Made by a program: the position numbers and the translations under genes
Assembly (NCBI GenBank): GCA_015492245.1
Contig: WGFM01000002.1
Span: forward strand, 1 to 64,000
Length of the DNA: 64,000 nt
Origin: Deltaproteobacteria bacterium
GTDB lineage: Bacteria; Desulfobacterota; GWC2-55-46; DRQE01
Direction of reading: 5' to 3'
Shown: one piece after another, positions 10,463 through 18,388 of the stretch
Position numbering within the stretch: position 1 is the stretch's first letter
Layout: every line of letters starts with the position of its first letter
Notes under the pieces: model-generated
Told to the model about the DNA's origin: nothing
Databases searched by the model: none
Seen by the model: the letters and a program-made list of their open reading frames with translations, nothing else

Positions 10463-10962
10463 TGCCACAGAGGGTGCTTCTTTCCATAGGGTCTAACCTT
10501 TCCCACAGGATTAGAAGATGCAGGGAGGCTGTAGAAAGACTCCGCAGACAAGATGGTATAACCGTTGTAAGGTGTTCATCCTTCTACGAGACCTCGCCAT
10601 GGGGTAGAAAGGACCAGCCCGACTTCATAAACGCAGCCGTTGAGGTTGAGACAGAGCTTTCTCCATTTGAGCTTCTGGGACTTCTCAAAGATATGGAGAC
10701 AGAGCTCGGAAGAGAAGAGGGCGAAAGATGGGGACCCAGAACAATTGACCTCGATATAATATTGTGGGAAGATAAGACGGTAGATAACAGGGGGCTCAAG
10801 ATACCACACCCTGAGATGCACAGAAGAAGGTTTGTGCTCGAGCCCCTCGGTGAGATAGCCTCAGGGTGGGTGCATCCTGTGCTTGGAAAGACCGTAAAAG
10901 AGCTTCTAAACGAGTGCGAGGATACAGGAAGGGTGAGGAAGGTGGATGGATATGATACTTAA
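10462..10962 (+). CDS. folK: 6-hydroxymethyl-7,8-dihydropterin pyrophosphokinase
   Basis: Transfers pyrophosphate from ATP to the pterin in folate synthesis. The 166-residue protein begins with LLSIGSNL and contains FYETSPWG, DQPDFINAA and the catalytic acidic motif PRTIDLDIIL near residues 92-101, all HPPK signatures. Its start overlaps the dapL stop by one base. The 3' end overlaps the next small gene by 17 bp. Confidence 0.93.
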   Translation: MPQRVLLSIGSNLSHRIRRCREAVERLRRQDGITVVRCSSFYETSPWGRKDQPDFINAAVEVETELSPFELLGLLKDMETELGREEGERWGPRTIDLDIILWEDKTVDNRGLKIPHPEMHRRRFVLEPLGEIASGWVHPVLGKTVKELLNECEDTGRVRKVDGYDT

Positions 10963-11233
10963 GATAATATTTCTTGCCATAGCGCTTTATGGGGCCTACA
11001 GGCTAATAAAGGTCATAACAGAGCCGGAAAAGGGACCACGAAGAGGCGGCAGCATTGGTGGCAATACCCACTCTTCCAGCATGCCTGAGGAAGAGACCGT
11101 CTACGACGAGATATGCCTCAAATACATACCAAAAAGCCTTGCCATGGAATACGAACACATGGGTAAGAAATACTACTTCTGCAGTGGCGAGTGCAGGCAG
11201 AAGTTCCTGGATACCATAAACAACCCTTACTGA
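10946..11233 (+). CDS. small membrane-anchored YHS/TRASH-type metal-binding protein
   Basis: A 95-residue protein with one N-terminal hydrophobic helix (about residues 3-20), a Gly/Ser-rich linker, then a YHS-like domain. The domain has a cysteine in VYDEICLKY and a CSGEC pair near the C-terminus, with YYFCS as in metal-chelating TRASH/YHS folds. Such domains bind copper or other soft metals. ATG 10946 and ATG 10952 are both possible starts. It overlaps folK, so it is probably co-transcribed with it. No specific partner can be named. Confidence 0.6.
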   Translation: MDMILKIIFLAIALYGAYRLIKVITEPEKGPRRGGSIGGNTHSSSMPEEETVYDEICLKYIPKSLAMEYEHMGKKYYFCSGECRQKFLDTINNPY

Positions 11234-11269
11234 TTCTCAACCACACCGAAAGCCATGCAATATCATCCC

Positions 11270-11289
11270 CCCCAATCTGCGGGGTTTTT
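11270..11289 (+). terminator. weak terminator candidate after the arg/dapL/folK operon
   Basis: Stem CCCC (11270-11273) with GGGG (11281-11284) followed by TTTTT. The stem is only 4 bp, so it may be incomplete. It sits in the only non-coding gap between the biosynthesis block and the LPS block. Confidence 0.35.
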
Positions 11290-11291
11290 GT

Positions 11292-11320
11292 TTGTTTTGC
11301 CCCCTTTTTTCTGTTATATT
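11292..11320 (+). promoter_or_regulatory. promoter for the LPS block, start codon almost at +1
   Basis: TTGTTT (11292-11297), a 17-bp spacer and TATATT (11315-11320). Expected transcription start is about 11326-11328 while the next gene begins at 11329 with no Shine-Dalgarno, so the transcript is probably leaderless. Confidence 0.55.
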
Positions 11321-11328
11321 GACAGATT

Positions 11329-12159
11329 ATGGTGGGTGAATTTCCCCTTGAGGTCAGGATAGAAAATACAAACCTCTGTAATGCCATGTGCACCATCTGC
11401 CCCAGAGAGCAGCTTACACGGCCCAGGGGCACGATGGATTACGAGTTTTTCTGCAGTATTGTAGACCAGCTCGCACAGGGGGGCACAAAGGAGCTGCATC
11501 TACAGGGCTATGGGGAGCCATTCCTGGATAGAGACATACTCAGAAAGATAAGCTACGCAAAGAAGAAAGGCATACCATTTACATTCATGGTTACCAATGC
11601 ATCGCTCCTCACAGAAGAGGTCTGCAAGGAGATCATGGAAAGTGGGCTGGACAAACTGAAGATAAGCTTCTACGGGCTCAACAAGACAGACTATGAGTCT
11701 ATACACAGGGGGCTCTCCTTCGAAGAGGTAAGGGAGAATGTGGAACGCCTCCTCATGATAAAGAAGAGCCTTGGAAGAAGAAGCCCCATCATATCGGTAA
11801 AGTACATAGGCAGTATAGGGGGGTTCTTTAAGTTCTTCTTGCAGTGGGGTTTCAAGACCAGGGTCTCCTATGCAAGGCTGCATAACTACGGCTACGGTAG
11901 AAGATTCAACAGGCCCAGAACCGATAGAAAGGACAGAACATGCCCCATAGTTACCTCTTCCATAATGCAGGTGCTCTGGGATGGCACGGTGGTTCCCTGC
12001 TGTTACGACTTCGACGGCAAGGTGGTGCTGGGAGACCTGAAGAAAGATAGCGTAAGAGATGTGTGGAATTGTGAGAACTATCAACGATTCCGCGGGATCC
12101 ACAGAAGAAGAGAATATGAGAAGATACCAACATGTTTTAGCTGTGATAAGTTAAGGTAG
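11329..12159 (+). CDS. radical SAM/SPASM protein
   Basis: A 276-residue radical SAM enzyme. The [4Fe-4S]-SAM motif is CxxxCxxC in NLCNAMCTICPRE near residues 17-29. The C-terminal SPASM-like region has cysteines in VVPCCYDF and IPTCFSCDKLR, suggesting at least one auxiliary cluster. The GYGEPFLD segment matches the SAM-binding GGE-type motif. Substrate unknown; the setting between LPS heptosyltransferase genes suggests modification of a sugar or envelope component. It is a paralogue of the protein encoded at 13166-14065. No ribosome-binding site precedes the ATG. Confidence 0.8.
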   Translation: MVGEFPLEVRIENTNLCNAMCTICPREQLTRPRGTMDYEFFCSIVDQLAQGGTKELHLQGYGEPFLDRDILRKISYAKKKGIPFTFMVTNASLLTEEVCKEIMESGLDKLKISFYGLNKTDYESIHRGLSFEEVRENVERLLMIKKSLGRRSPIISVKYIGSIGGFFKFFLQWGFKTRVSYARLHNYGYGRRFNRPRTDRKDRTCPIVTSSIMQVLWDGTVVPCCYDFDGKVVLGDLKKDSVRDVWNCENYQRFRGIHRRREYEKIPTCFSCDKLR

Positions 12160-12160
12160 G

Positions 12161-13162
12161 ATGGCAAGAAACTTTCTTATCGTAAAGTTCAGCTCCTTCG
12201 GGGACATAGTAAACTCCCTTCCAGCCATAGAACACCTTAAAAGATGCCACCCCGACTCGCGAACAAACTGGCTGGTAAAGCGCAGTTATGTGGGGCTCCT
12301 TGAGGATTGCCACTTTGTGGACAATATAATCCCCTACGATAATAATGGGTTGAGGGGTATAGTGGAGATTGTAAAGAAGATAAGGGCCCTCAGGGTGGAC
12401 ACCGTGATAGACCTTCAGGGTATCTTGAGGAGTGCCCTCATGGGCTACCTCTCTGGTGCACCCTTAAGGGTATGTTTTCCCCATACAAGGGAGGGCAGCC
12501 GTCTTTTCTACACACATATAATGGGCAGGCAGCGAAACAAAACCCATGCAGTGCTTGAGAATCTCTCCGTTGTGGAGGCCCTCACAGGTAGAAGGCTCAA
12601 TGGAAGGCCTCTTTTCTCCATACCTGTTGAAAGGAAGGATGTTGAAAGGGCAGACGCCCTTCTCAACGGTGTTCCCAGAGAGGGTAAGCCACTTGTGGTG
12701 GTAAGCCCCACATCCAGATGGAAGACCAAGATGTGGGATAAGAGAAGGTTTGCAACCCTGTGTGATATGATAATAGGGGAATATGGCGCCACAGTGGTGT
12801 TCACAGGCGTAAGAGAAGATACACCCTATATAGAGGACATACAGAAGATGATGAAAGATACCTCACTGAATCTTTCTGGAAAGACCGATATTGCCACACT
12901 CAAGGGTCTTGTAAAACAGGCAGACCTTGTTATAAGCTGTGATTCTGGCACCATGCATCTTGCCTCTGCACTGGATAGCCCCGTGGTTGCCATATTCGGC
13001 CCCACAGACCCTGACTATACAGGGCCATTTACAGAAAAGAGGTTCGTGGTGAGAAGGGCTGTAGAGTGTTCGCCCTGTAGAAGAAGGAGATGCGGGGATA
13101 TGAGGTGCATGAACGCGATAGAGCCAGCAGATGTGATGGAGGGGGTAAGGAGGCTGCTCTGA
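12161..13162 (+). CDS. glycosyltransferase family 9 (LPS heptosyltransferase, WaaC-like)
   Basis: A 333-residue GT9 protein that probably adds an ADP-heptose-derived sugar to the inner core on the cytoplasmic side of the inner membrane. It opens with a FSSFGDIVNSLPAIEHL motif like that of WaaC/RfaF proteins. It also has SPTSRWKTKMW in the middle and the nucleotide-sugar site DSGTMHLASAL plus FGPTDP near residues 265-290. A C-terminal run of cysteines (CSPCRRRRC) is shared with the second GT9 gene downstream. It begins one base after the radical SAM stop. Confidence 0.82.
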   Translation: MARNFLIVKFSSFGDIVNSLPAIEHLKRCHPDSRTNWLVKRSYVGLLEDCHFVDNIIPYDNNGLRGIVEIVKKIRALRVDTVIDLQGILRSALMGYLSGAPLRVCFPHTREGSRLFYTHIMGRQRNKTHAVLENLSVVEALTGRRLNGRPLFSIPVERKDVERADALLNGVPREGKPLVVVSPTSRWKTKMWDKRRFATLCDMIIGEYGATVVFTGVREDTPYIEDIQKMMKDTSLNLSGKTDIATLKGLVKQADLVISCDSGTMHLASALDSPVVAIFGPTDPDYTGPFTEKRFVVRRAVECSPCRRRRCGDMRCMNAIEPADVMEGVRRLL

Positions 13163-13165
13163 AAG

Positions 13166-14065
13166 ATGGGTATGCTCTACAGGATAACCGTTGGGGTGGT
13201 GAGAAAGACGGTTCCCATACTCGAGGGGCTGGGCATGGCCAGGTTCCCAGGGACCGTCAGGGTGGAGAATACCAACCACTGCAACGCCAACTGTATCACC
13301 TGCACAAGAGAGCTCATGAAAAGACCCACAGGGTTCATGGATATGGGGCTGTTCAGGAAGATAGTTGATGAGTGTGCTGCCAACAGGGTAAGAAAGCTCC
13401 ATCTCCATAACTTTGGTGAGCCCATGCTGGATAAAAGACTTGTGGAAAAGATTGTATACGCAAGAAAGAATGGTATAGAGACGAGGCTCTTTACCAACAT
13501 GAGTGTTATGACAGAAGAGCTTGCCAGCTCCCTCGTTGAGGCAGGCCTGGGAAAGATAAAGATAAGCATGGATGGCAACACCCCGCAGACATTCGAGGCC
13601 ATAAGAAGGGGACTGAGCTATGAGAGGGTGGTAAGGAACATAGAGCTGTTGCTCCGGGAGCGGGAAAGACAGGGTAAGGAGAACCCAAGGATAGAGCTTG
13701 TCTTCGTTGAGACAGAGAGAAACTATTTCGAAAGAGAAGAGTTTGTAAGACGCTGGAAGCACAGGGTGGACGGGGTGCACATAACCTCTTATCACAACTG
13801 GGCTGGAAGCCTTCGTAAAGAAGGGGGGGGTCGTGGAAGGGAACTTCCATGCCCTCGCATATGGCAGACATTCACCGTGCTGTGGGATGGCAGGGTGGCA
13901 CTCTGCTGTATGGACTACAATGGAGATGTGGTGCTCGGCAACCTCAACGAAGAGAGCATAAGAGAGATATTCAACGGAGAAAAGTTGAGAAGGATAAGAG
14001 AATACCACCTTCAGGGAAGATTCCACATGATACCCATCTGCAGGGACTGTGAGCTCAGAAGGTAG
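13166..14065 (+). CDS. second radical SAM/SPASM protein
   Basis: A 299-residue paralogue of the protein at 11329-12159. The cluster motif is in NHCNANCITCTRE (CxxxCxxC) near residues 37-49. The SPASM-like tail has cysteines in VALCCMDYNG and IPICRDCELRR. It lacks obvious membrane segments. Spacing of 3 bp after the GT9 gene implies one transcript. The substrate is not deducible; the radical SAM-GT9 alternation suggests the enzymes act in the same core-oligosaccharide pathway. Confidence 0.8.
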   Translation: MGMLYRITVGVVRKTVPILEGLGMARFPGTVRVENTNHCNANCITCTRELMKRPTGFMDMGLFRKIVDECAANRVRKLHLHNFGEPMLDKRLVEKIVYARKNGIETRLFTNMSVMTEELASSLVEAGLGKIKISMDGNTPQTFEAIRRGLSYERVVRNIELLLRERERQGKENPRIELVFVETERNYFEREEFVRRWKHRVDGVHITSYHNWAGSLRKEGGGRGRELPCPRIWQTFTVLWDGRVALCCMDYNGDVVLGNLNEESIREIFNGEKLRRIREYHLQGRFHMIPICRDCELRR

Positions 14066-14092
14066 CCCCCTCTGGAAGGTAGTTTGTATCGT

Positions 14093-14122
14093 TTGAAGTT
14101 TCGTCTTCTTTTATAGTAAAAT
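14093..14122 (+). promoter_or_regulatory. promoter before waaF-like gene, very short leader
   Basis: TTGAAG (14093-14098), an 18-bp spacer and TAAAAT (14117-14122); TATAGT at 14112 is an alternative -10. The start codon at 14135 is about 5 nt from the predicted +1 and has no Shine-Dalgarno. Confidence 0.45.
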
Positions 14123-14134
14123 GAAATTTTTAAT

Positions 14135-15187
14135 ATGAGACAGTCTGGCGTAGAGAAGATTCTTGTAAGGGTTCCCAACTGGATAGGCGATGCCGTTATA
14201 TCGCTACCTGCGCTGGTGTGTCTCAGAAGGCACTTTCCAGAAAGCTCTGTAACAGTGCTTGCAAAGGACAAGGTGGTGCCAGTGTTCGAGTCCCTCGATA
14301 CAGGGCTTCGTATAATGCGGTATCAGGACAGAGGGGGGCATGCTGGAATAAAGGGGTTGTGGAGGCTCAGAGGGGAACTCGAGAGAGAGGGCTTCTCTGT
14401 GGCCCTTCTCTTTCAGAACGGCTTCGAGGCTGCCCTTGTAACATGGCTTGCAGGCATAGAGAGAAGGGTGGGCTATGCGAGGCACTTAAGGGGCCCCCTA
14501 CTGAGCCACCCCCTCGAGGTTACAGAGGCTATAAAGAGGAAACATCAGGTATACTACTACCTTGAGATATTGAAGGCACTGGGTGTAGATGTGCCACCTG
14601 TGGTGGATGAATATCCTGCCATCTCTGTGGATATGGATGTGGCAGGGCTGGACTCTCAAGAAAGACCCATTCTGGGGCTTTCTGTAGGGGCGAGCTATGG
14701 GCCTGCGAAGAGATGGAAGATGGAGGGGTTCAAGGAGGTGGCAGAAAGGCTTGCAAGAGAACATGGTATGTATCCGGTGATATTCGGTGGAAGAGAGGAT
14801 ACGGAAGATGCCACAAGGCTTTCCCGTATGCTCGGGGTGGAGTGCCTGAACCTTGCAGGTAAGATCGGCCTTGAAGAATTCATGGCAGCCCTTAAGAGGG
14901 TGAGCCTTTTTCTTACGAACGACTCAGGCCCGATGCACCTTGCGGCAGCTGTGGGCACAAAGGTGGTGGGGCTTTTCCTGTCTACAGAGCCCGGGCTCAC
15001 CGCACCACTTGGCAGGCACTCAACCTTTGTTGCAAGCCCTGCTGAGTGCAGGCCATGTTTCAGGAGAACCTGCCCTAAGGGAGACTTGAGGTGTGTAGAC
15101 TCTGTAACAGTGGATGATGTGTACAGAAGGTGTGTGGAGATTCTGCAGAGAGATGAAAAGAAAGGGTATAGCAGTATTTCTCGATAG
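14135..15187 (+). CDS. waaF: LPS heptosyltransferase II-like (GT9)
   Basis: A 350-residue GT9 enzyme of the WaaF type, transferring the second L-glycero-D-manno-heptose to the inner core. It begins with LVRVPNWIGDAVISLPAL, the classic WaaF start, and has NDSGPMHLAAAVG and FLSTEPGLTAPLG near the nucleotide-sugar site. C-terminal cysteines (CRPCFRRTCPKGDLRC) resemble those of the other GT9 protein here. It overlaps gmhB by 35 bp. The ATG lacks an upstream ribosome-binding site and lies close to a predicted promoter. Confidence 0.85.
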   Translation: MRQSGVEKILVRVPNWIGDAVISLPALVCLRRHFPESSVTVLAKDKVVPVFESLDTGLRIMRYQDRGGHAGIKGLWRLRGELEREGFSVALLFQNGFEAALVTWLAGIERRVGYARHLRGPLLSHPLEVTEAIKRKHQVYYYLEILKALGVDVPPVVDEYPAISVDMDVAGLDSQERPILGLSVGASYGPAKRWKMEGFKEVAERLAREHGMYPVIFGGREDTEDATRLSRMLGVECLNLAGKIGLEEFMAALKRVSLFLTNDSGPMHLAAAVGTKVVGLFLSTEPGLTAPLGRHSTFVASPAECRPCFRRTCPKGDLRCVDSVTVDDVYRRCVEILQRDEKKGYSSISR

Positions 15188-15689
15188 AGACGGCACGATA
15201 AATGAGGATGTGGGCTACCTTAAGGAGCCCGGGGATGCAAGGCTCCTCGATGGTGCAGCAGATGCCATAAGGCTATTGAACAGCCATGGCCTTAAGACCA
15301 TAATAATAACAAACCAGTCGGGTGTGGCAAGGGGATACTTTACAGAAGAGGAACTCCAGCAGATAAACAGAAGGGTCTTGGAGCTTCTCGAAGAAGAGGG
15401 GGCCGTGGTGGATGCCATCTACTACTGCCCCCATCATCCTGACGATGGGTGTGAATGCAGAAAGCCCATGCCAGGCCTACTTAGGAGGGCAGCCAGTGAG
15501 CTTGATATAGAGCTTGAGTCATCCTACATGGTGGGAGACAAGACAACCGATGTGCTTGCGGCAAGGAGTGTTGGTGCCAGAGGGGTGCTCATGGCAGAAG
15601 ATGACAAGCGCTGCGAGGATGCAGATTATGTGTGCTCCTCTTTACTGGAGGCTGTAACATGGATACTGAAGGACCTGGAGGAGTGCTGA
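15153..15689 (+). CDS. gmhB: D-glycero-beta-D-manno-heptose 1,7-bisphosphate 7-phosphatase
   Basis: HAD-family phosphatase of 178 residues in ADP-heptose synthesis. Catalytic DxD is D11/D13 in FLDRDGTI. ITNQSGVARG is present, and the zinc loop typical of GmhB is in CPHHPDDGCECRKP near residues 93-106. GDKTTDV supplies the C-terminal acidic motif. Start chosen at ATG 15153, inside the waaF 3' end, because a start at 15114 would add a tail not seen in the family. The function fits the neighbouring heptosyltransferases and the hldE-type kinase at 23117. Confidence 0.9.
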   Translation: MKRKGIAVFLDRDGTINEDVGYLKEPGDARLLDGAADAIRLLNSHGLKTIIITNQSGVARGYFTEEELQQINRRVLELLEEEGAVVDAIYYCPHHPDDGCECRKPMPGLLRRAASELDIELESSYMVGDKTTDVLAARSVGARGVLMAEDDKRCEDADYVCSSLLEAVTWILKDLEEC

Positions 15690-16648
15690 TGGAAGAGTAT
15701 GAGATAAAGAAGGTCTCCGTAGTCATACCCGTATATAACGAGGAAGAGAGCCTGCCACACCTCTACAGGGCACTCAACGAGGTGTTGCAGACACTGCCCT
15801 ACAGGTATGAGGTTATCTTCATCGACGATGGAAGTAAAGACGGCTCTCTCAGGATACTGGAGGAACTCCACCAGAAGGACCCCGCTGTGGTGGTTGTCTC
15901 TTTCAGACGAAACTTTGGCCAGACCGCAGCCCTTTCTGCCGGGTTCCACTATGCAACAGGGGATGTCATAATAACCATGGATGCAGACCTTCAGAACGAC
16001 CCCACCGATATACCGAAACTTGTAGAGAAGGCAAGGTATTACGACATAGTAAGTGGCTGGCGAAAGAACAGAAAAGACCCGTTCCTTACAAGAAAGCTGC
16101 CCTCAAGGGTTGCAAACTATCTTATATCTTTTGTAACAGGGGTCAGGCTCCATGACTATGGCTGCACACTCAAGGCCTATAGAAAAGAGGTGATAAAGAA
16201 CATAAAGCTCTATGGTGAGATGCATCGCTTCATACCTGCAATTGCAAGCTGGGTGGGTGCAACGGTGTGTGAGGTGGAGACCACACACCATCCAAGGAGG
16301 TTTGGCTCATCGAAGTATGGGCTTTCGAGAACCATAAGGGTGTTGCTCGATCTAATAACAGTCAAGTTTCTGCAGAGCTTTTCCACTCGCCCCATTCACG
16401 CCTTTGGCCCGCCAGGGCTATTTATGACAGGTGGTGGGTTCCTGATAGCACTGTATCTTACATACAGAAAGCTACTGTTCAATGAGTCCATCGGTGGTAG
16501 ACCCCTTCTGTTGCTCTCGGTATTACTTATGATACTCGGGGTCGAGCTTGTGGTAATGGGGCTTCTTGGAGAGATGCTCACAAGGGTATATCATGAATCA
16601 CAGGATAAACCCATATTCGTCGTAAAAAAGATACTTCGTATAGATTAG
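15689..16648 (+). CDS. family 2 glycosyltransferase with two C-terminal membrane helices (ArnC/DPM-like)
   Basis: A 319-residue GT2 protein with a GT-A domain (VVIPVYNEEES near the N-terminus, FIDDGSKDGS, and MDADLQNDP as the DxD site). Two hydrophobic helices lie at the C-terminus around residues 235-300. This layout is typical of enzymes charging undecaprenyl phosphate with a sugar for flipping across the inner membrane. ATG 15689 overlaps the gmhB stop and avoids a 19-residue extension. The sugar donor is unknown. Confidence 0.82.
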   Translation: MEEYEIKKVSVVIPVYNEEESLPHLYRALNEVLQTLPYRYEVIFIDDGSKDGSLRILEELHQKDPAVVVVSFRRNFGQTAALSAGFHYATGDVIITMDADLQNDPTDIPKLVEKARYYDIVSGWRKNRKDPFLTRKLPSRVANYLISFVTGVRLHDYGCTLKAYRKEVIKNIKLYGEMHRFIPAIASWVGATVCEVETTHHPRRFGSSKYGLSRTIRVLLDLITVKFLQSFSTRPIHAFGPPGLFMTGGGFLIALYLTYRKLLFNESIGGRPLLLLSVLLMILGVELVVMGLLGEMLTRVYHESQDKPIFVVKKILRID

Positions 16649-16676
16649 GAAAATTCTTCATGGAGGTCTGGTTACG

Positions 16677-16850
16677 ATGGCACTGGATAAGGAACTTCTC
16701 GGCATACTTGTCTGTCCTGTCTGCAGGGGAGAGATAAGGTCTGATGAGAATAGGGGAGGAATACTCTGTGAGAACTGTGCCCTTCTCTTTCCGGTAAAAG
16801 ACGACATCCCGGTGATGCTCGTTGAAGAGGCCAGAAAGATAGAGGATTGA
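16677..16850 (+). CDS. Trm112-like / YcaR family small zinc protein
   Basis: A 57-residue protein with CPVC and CENC pairs and the LLGILVCPVCRG beginning typical of the Trm112/YcaR family; it ends near DDIPVMLVEEA. Such proteins activate or stabilise methyltransferases, and in proteobacteria the gene often sits beside lpxK/kdsB. GGAGGT at 16662-16667 precedes the ATG. Here it sits between the GT2 gene and a lipid A acyltransferase and about 900 bp upstream of a methyltransferase gene, which could be its partner. Confidence 0.85.
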   Translation: MALDKELLGILVCPVCRGEIRSDENRGGILCENCALLFPVKDDIPVMLVEEARKIED

Positions 16851-16860
16851 AAAAAAGATT

Positions 16861-17769
16861 ATGGGAAAGAAGAACAGAGGGGGAATCATTCCTTACATAG
16901 CATTGAAATCTCTGTCTGCCATAGTTAACATACTGCCAGAGAATCCCTCGCTCAGGATGGGTGAGGCCATGGGAAGGATGGCCTACAGCCTTTCAGGGGG
17001 TTTGAGAAGGCGGGCAGAACGCAACCTTGAGCGTGCATTTGGCAACGAAAAAAGCCCCGAGGAGATAGAGGCCATACTTAAAGCCATGTACAGAAACCTT
17101 GGGCTATCCTTCGTAGAGCTTTTGAGATACAGGAAGATAGACACAGACTACATAGACAGCCATGTAGAGTTCCATGGGCTTGAGCATATAGAAAGGGGGC
17201 TTGAGAAGGGCCATGGGGTGGTGCTCCTTACCGCACACTTTGGCAACTGGGAGCTTATGGCCATGTCCTTTGCGGTAAAGGGTTTCAGGCTCTCTGTTGT
17301 GGCAAGGCCAATAGATAACATTTATGTGGATGGGTTCATTAACCAGGCAAGAACATACCATGGAAACACCGTTATAGAGAAGAGGAACGCACTCAAAAGG
17401 CTCGTGCAGGTGTTGAAAAACAACGGCATAGTGCTTGTGCTCCTTGACCAGCGCGCATCCACAACAGAGGGTGTTGTGGTGAATTTTTTCAACATACCTG
17501 CGCCAACACACAAGGGTATAGCAGGTCTTGTAAGGCGCACTGGTTCTACGGTTGTACCTGTCTTCATGCACAGAACAGGTACATGGAAACACAGGGTTAT
17601 ATGCAGGCCACCTGTAGAACTTGCGATAACAGACAACAGAGAGGCAGATATAGTGGAGAACACACAACGCTTCGCCACCACCATAGAACAGATGATAAGA
17701 AAATACCCCGAGGAGTGGTTCTGGTTCCACTCACGCTGGGAGAGAAGAAAGAAGAATGGTAACCGATAA
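16861..17769 (+). CDS. lipid A biosynthesis acyltransferase (LpxL/HtrB family)
   Basis: A 302-residue membrane-associated acyltransferase that adds a secondary acyl chain to lipid A. The catalytic HxxxxE motif is HFGNWE at about residues 126-131, with VARPIDN and LLDQRAS further on as in the family. It ends WFWFHSRWERR, also a family trait. The N-terminus is moderately hydrophobic. It overlaps the downstream methyltransferase by 14 bp, within the LPS operon. Confidence 0.9.
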   Translation: MGKKNRGGIIPYIALKSLSAIVNILPENPSLRMGEAMGRMAYSLSGGLRRRAERNLERAFGNEKSPEEIEAILKAMYRNLGLSFVELLRYRKIDTDYIDSHVEFHGLEHIERGLEKGHGVVLLTAHFGNWELMAMSFAVKGFRLSVVARPIDNIYVDGFINQARTYHGNTVIEKRNALKRLVQVLKNNGIVLVLLDQRASTTEGVVVNFFNIPAPTHKGIAGLVRRTGSTVVPVFMHRTGTWKHRVICRPPVELAITDNREADIVENTQRFATTIEQMIRKYPEEWFWFHSRWERRKKNGNR

Positions 17770-18388
17770 CATGGACTGGGGAGCATTCTACAGATACAGA
17801 AAAGAGGTTGCCAGGCGGTATCCTTCTGTTTACCGTATAGGGATAAGGAAGAAGCTCCTCGATGTGGTGGCAGAAGAGCTCGAGGATGGCGAAACACTGC
17901 TCGATGTGGGGGCATTCGACAGGGGGCTTGAGGAAAGGTTGAAGAGGGTCTGTCCAGGAATAGTCTACAGGAGCATGGATGTAGACAGGACCATGCCACA
18001 TGACTACCACAGCCTTGATGAGATAGAAGAGAGGTTCCATACCATAGTCATGGCCGAGGTTATAGAACACCTTGGGTTCGAAGAAGGCATAGGGATGCTC
18101 GAAAGACTCCACGGTCTTCTTCGCCCTGGTGGAAGGCTCATAGTTACCACCCCGAACATACATCATCCCAACATGTGGATGCGTGATGCCCAGCACATAA
18201 CACCCTACCGTTTCGATGTGCTCGGTGGGGCACTGCTTCTGAGCGGGTTCTCACTTAAGGCCATCTACAGGCTGTACAATGACCAGTTCTTAAGACGGCT
18301 TGTGCGGCTCTATCTTATGGCGCCACTGCACAGATGGCTCGATGTGGACTTTGCAGGAACAATACTTGCGGTGGCGGTAAGAAGATGA
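17756..18388 (+). CDS. SAM-dependent methyltransferase (class I)
   Basis: A 210-residue Rossmann-fold methyltransferase. Motif I is LLDVGAFDRGLEERL near residues 44-58, an acidic residue follows in MDVDR, and the post-motif region has MAEVIEHL and LLRPGGRLIVTTPN. Substrates in such clusters are sugars or lipid intermediates. The gene overlaps both neighbours (14 bp and 4 bp). It could be the target of the Trm112-like protein, but this is only contextual. Confidence 0.78.
   Translation: MVTDNMDWGAFYRYRKEVARRYPSVYRIGIRKKLLDVVAEELEDGETLLDVGAFDRGLEERLKRVCPGIVYRSMDVDRTMPHDYHSLDEIEERFHTIVMAEVIEHLGFEEGIGMLERLHGLLRPGGRLIVTTPNIHHPNMWMRDAQHITPYRFDVLGGALLLSGFSLKAIYRLYNDQFLRRLVRLYLMAPLHRWLDVDFAGTILAVAVRR

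Noticed and set aside
12863-14026. A 387-residue minus-strand ORF opposite the GT9 and radical SAM genes
   Set aside because: It lies antisense to two clear genes with conserved motifs, has no family signature and no Shine-Dalgarno.
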